Assembly: GCA_964473045.1 (NCBI GenBank)
Contig: CAYYMX010000032.1
Location: forward strand, 1 to 13,651
Reading direction: 5' to 3'
From: CAYYMX01 sp964473045
Lineage (GTDB): Bacteria > Pseudomonadota > Alphaproteobacteria > Methylaequorales > Methylaequoraceae
DNA: 13,651 nt
Under the pieces are notes generated by a model. It saw only the letters and a program-made list of their open reading frames with translations, was not told where the DNA came from and searched no databases. Each line of letters starts with the position of its first letter. Position 1 is the stretch's first letter. This document shows, piece after piece, positions 12,949 to 13,651 of the stretch. Position numbers and translations under genes: made by a program.

Positions 12949-13651
12949 TTATTTTGGCATCCATTTTAGTTTATCAATTACTGGTTGTAGTTGGTCTAAA
13001 CTTTTGTAATGAATTGTCATGTTCCCACTATTTCTTCTTGAATGATTACAAATTATAACTTTTAGACCAAGCAAACTGGTTAATTCCTTTTCCAATAGCT
13101 CAATATTAGGGTCACTTTTAGCAATTGTTACCCTCCCTGAACTTTTCCTTCCGTCAGTTTTCTTAATACTTGAAACAATCTTTTCAGTACTTCTTACGCT
13201 TAAATCTTTATCAATTATAGTATCAGTTAGTTCGGCAGCTTTGTCATTTGGTAGGGTTACAAGGGACCTTGCGTGACCGAAAGAGATATCACCACTTACA
13301 ATATGCCTTTTAACATATGATGGTAGTGACAAAATCCTAAGTACATTAGCAATGTGACTTCTACTTTTACCTAAATGTGATGAAAGTTTCTCTTGCGTGT
13401 ATTGAAACTTATTCATTAAGGTTCTATATCCATCAGCTTCCTCAACTAGATTTAAATCTGTTCTCTGCAAATTTTCAATCATAGCAACTCCCAATGAAGT
13501 TTCATCATCGAAGCTCCTTACTATTACTGGTACCTCATGTAGTTTTGCAATTTGAGATGCTCGCCACCTTCTTTCACCGGCAATAATTTCATAGCTTTTA
13601 CCGCTGTTATTAAGGGGCCTGACCAAAATTGGTTGAAGTACCCCGTTTGTT
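12949..13651 (-). CDS. parB: Chromosome partitioning protein ParB (N-terminus beyond right edge)
   Basis: CTP-dependent parS-binding clamp that works with ParA in chromosome segregation. The reading frame runs without a start to the right edge, so the N-terminus is missing. About 234 residues are visible. The visible part opens with NGVLQPILVRPL (ParB box I), then YEIIAGERRWRAS (box II, part of the CTP-binding site). The helix-turn-helix region follows (EKLSSHLGKSRSHIANVLRI) with GHARSLVTL, and the C-terminal dimerisation domain ends the protein. A TTG at 13626 is an internal codon, not the start, because conserved sequence continues upstream of it. The TAA is 13 bases before dnaQ. ParA, which normally precedes parB, should lie just outside the window. 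Confidence 0.96.
   Translation of the reverse strand, partial: TNGVLQPILVRPLNNSGKSYEIIAGERRWRASQIAKLHEVPVIVRSFDDETSLGVAMIENLQRTDLNLVEEADGYRTLMNKFQYTQEKLSSHLGKSRSHIANVLRILSLPSYVKRHIVSGDISFGHARSLVTLPNDKAAELTDTIIDKDLSVRSTEKIVSSIKKTDGRKSSGRVTIAKSDPNIELLEKELTSLLGLKVIICNHSRRNSGNMTIHYKSLDQLQPVIDKLKWMPK

Noticed and set aside
1..13651. CRISPR array, insertion sequence, tRNA or prophage genes
   Set aside because: I saw no regularly spaced repeats, transposase motifs, tRNA cloverleaf or phage structural genes in any part of the window.

Overview
The window is a strongly AT-rich, gene-dense piece of bacterial core chromosome. The gene content and order (hisB, DUF2628, hisH, hisA, hisF, hisE; hslV, hslU; timA, mltA, smr; secB; dnaQ; parB; rho) match the block that alphaproteobacteria carry around the replication origin. 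The AT bias, overlapping genes, very short spacers and scarce Shine-Dalgarno sequences suggest a streamlined, SAR11- or HIMB59-like marine alphaproteobacterium. That lineage is an inference. TGA is used as a stop and Trp is TGG, so the standard bacterial code applies.

Layout, left to right. (1) 60-2096, plus strand: rho, then xth (exonuclease III) abutting it with no gap. (2) 5882-2091, minus strand: a seven-gene run hisB, DUF2628, hisH, hisA, hisF, hisE, hit, chained by 4-base overlaps or gaps of under 10 bases. A plausible promoter lies between hisB and the divergent hslV. (3) 5958-7816, plus strand: hslV and hslU, the two-part HslVU protease, joined by an ATGA overlap. (4) 10024-7806, minus strand: timA (Tim44-like), mltA (lytic transglycosylase) and smr, again overlapping. 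(5) 10114-10575, plus strand: secB, divergent from timA. (6) 10576-12260: a looser, less conserved stretch. It holds an unrecognised minus-strand coiled-coil protein, a roughly 385-base AT-rich spacer with several dyads, and a plus-strand pair of small membrane proteins, the second a DUF2784 member. (7) 12935-12261 and 13651-12949, minus strand: dnaQ (Pol III epsilon) downstream of parB, whose N-terminus lies beyond the right edge.

Working together: the his genes supply the middle of histidine biosynthesis. HisE hydrolyses PR-ATP, HisA isomerises ProFAR, HisF and HisH make imidazole glycerol phosphate, and HisB dehydrates it. HisG, HisI, HisC and HisD are not here. HslVU degrades proteins, SecB feeds the Sec translocon, and TimA and MltA act at the envelope. 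Rho, Xth, DnaQ and ParB serve transcription termination, repair, proofreading and chromosome segregation.

Most of the window is ordinary housekeeping DNA and I see no convincing new multi-gene system. The parts worth a second look are the secB-dnaQ insert with its unknown protein, leader hairpin and dyad-rich spacer; a 14-A run inside xth; the tightly coupled membrane protein inside the his operon; and the placement of rho away from parB.
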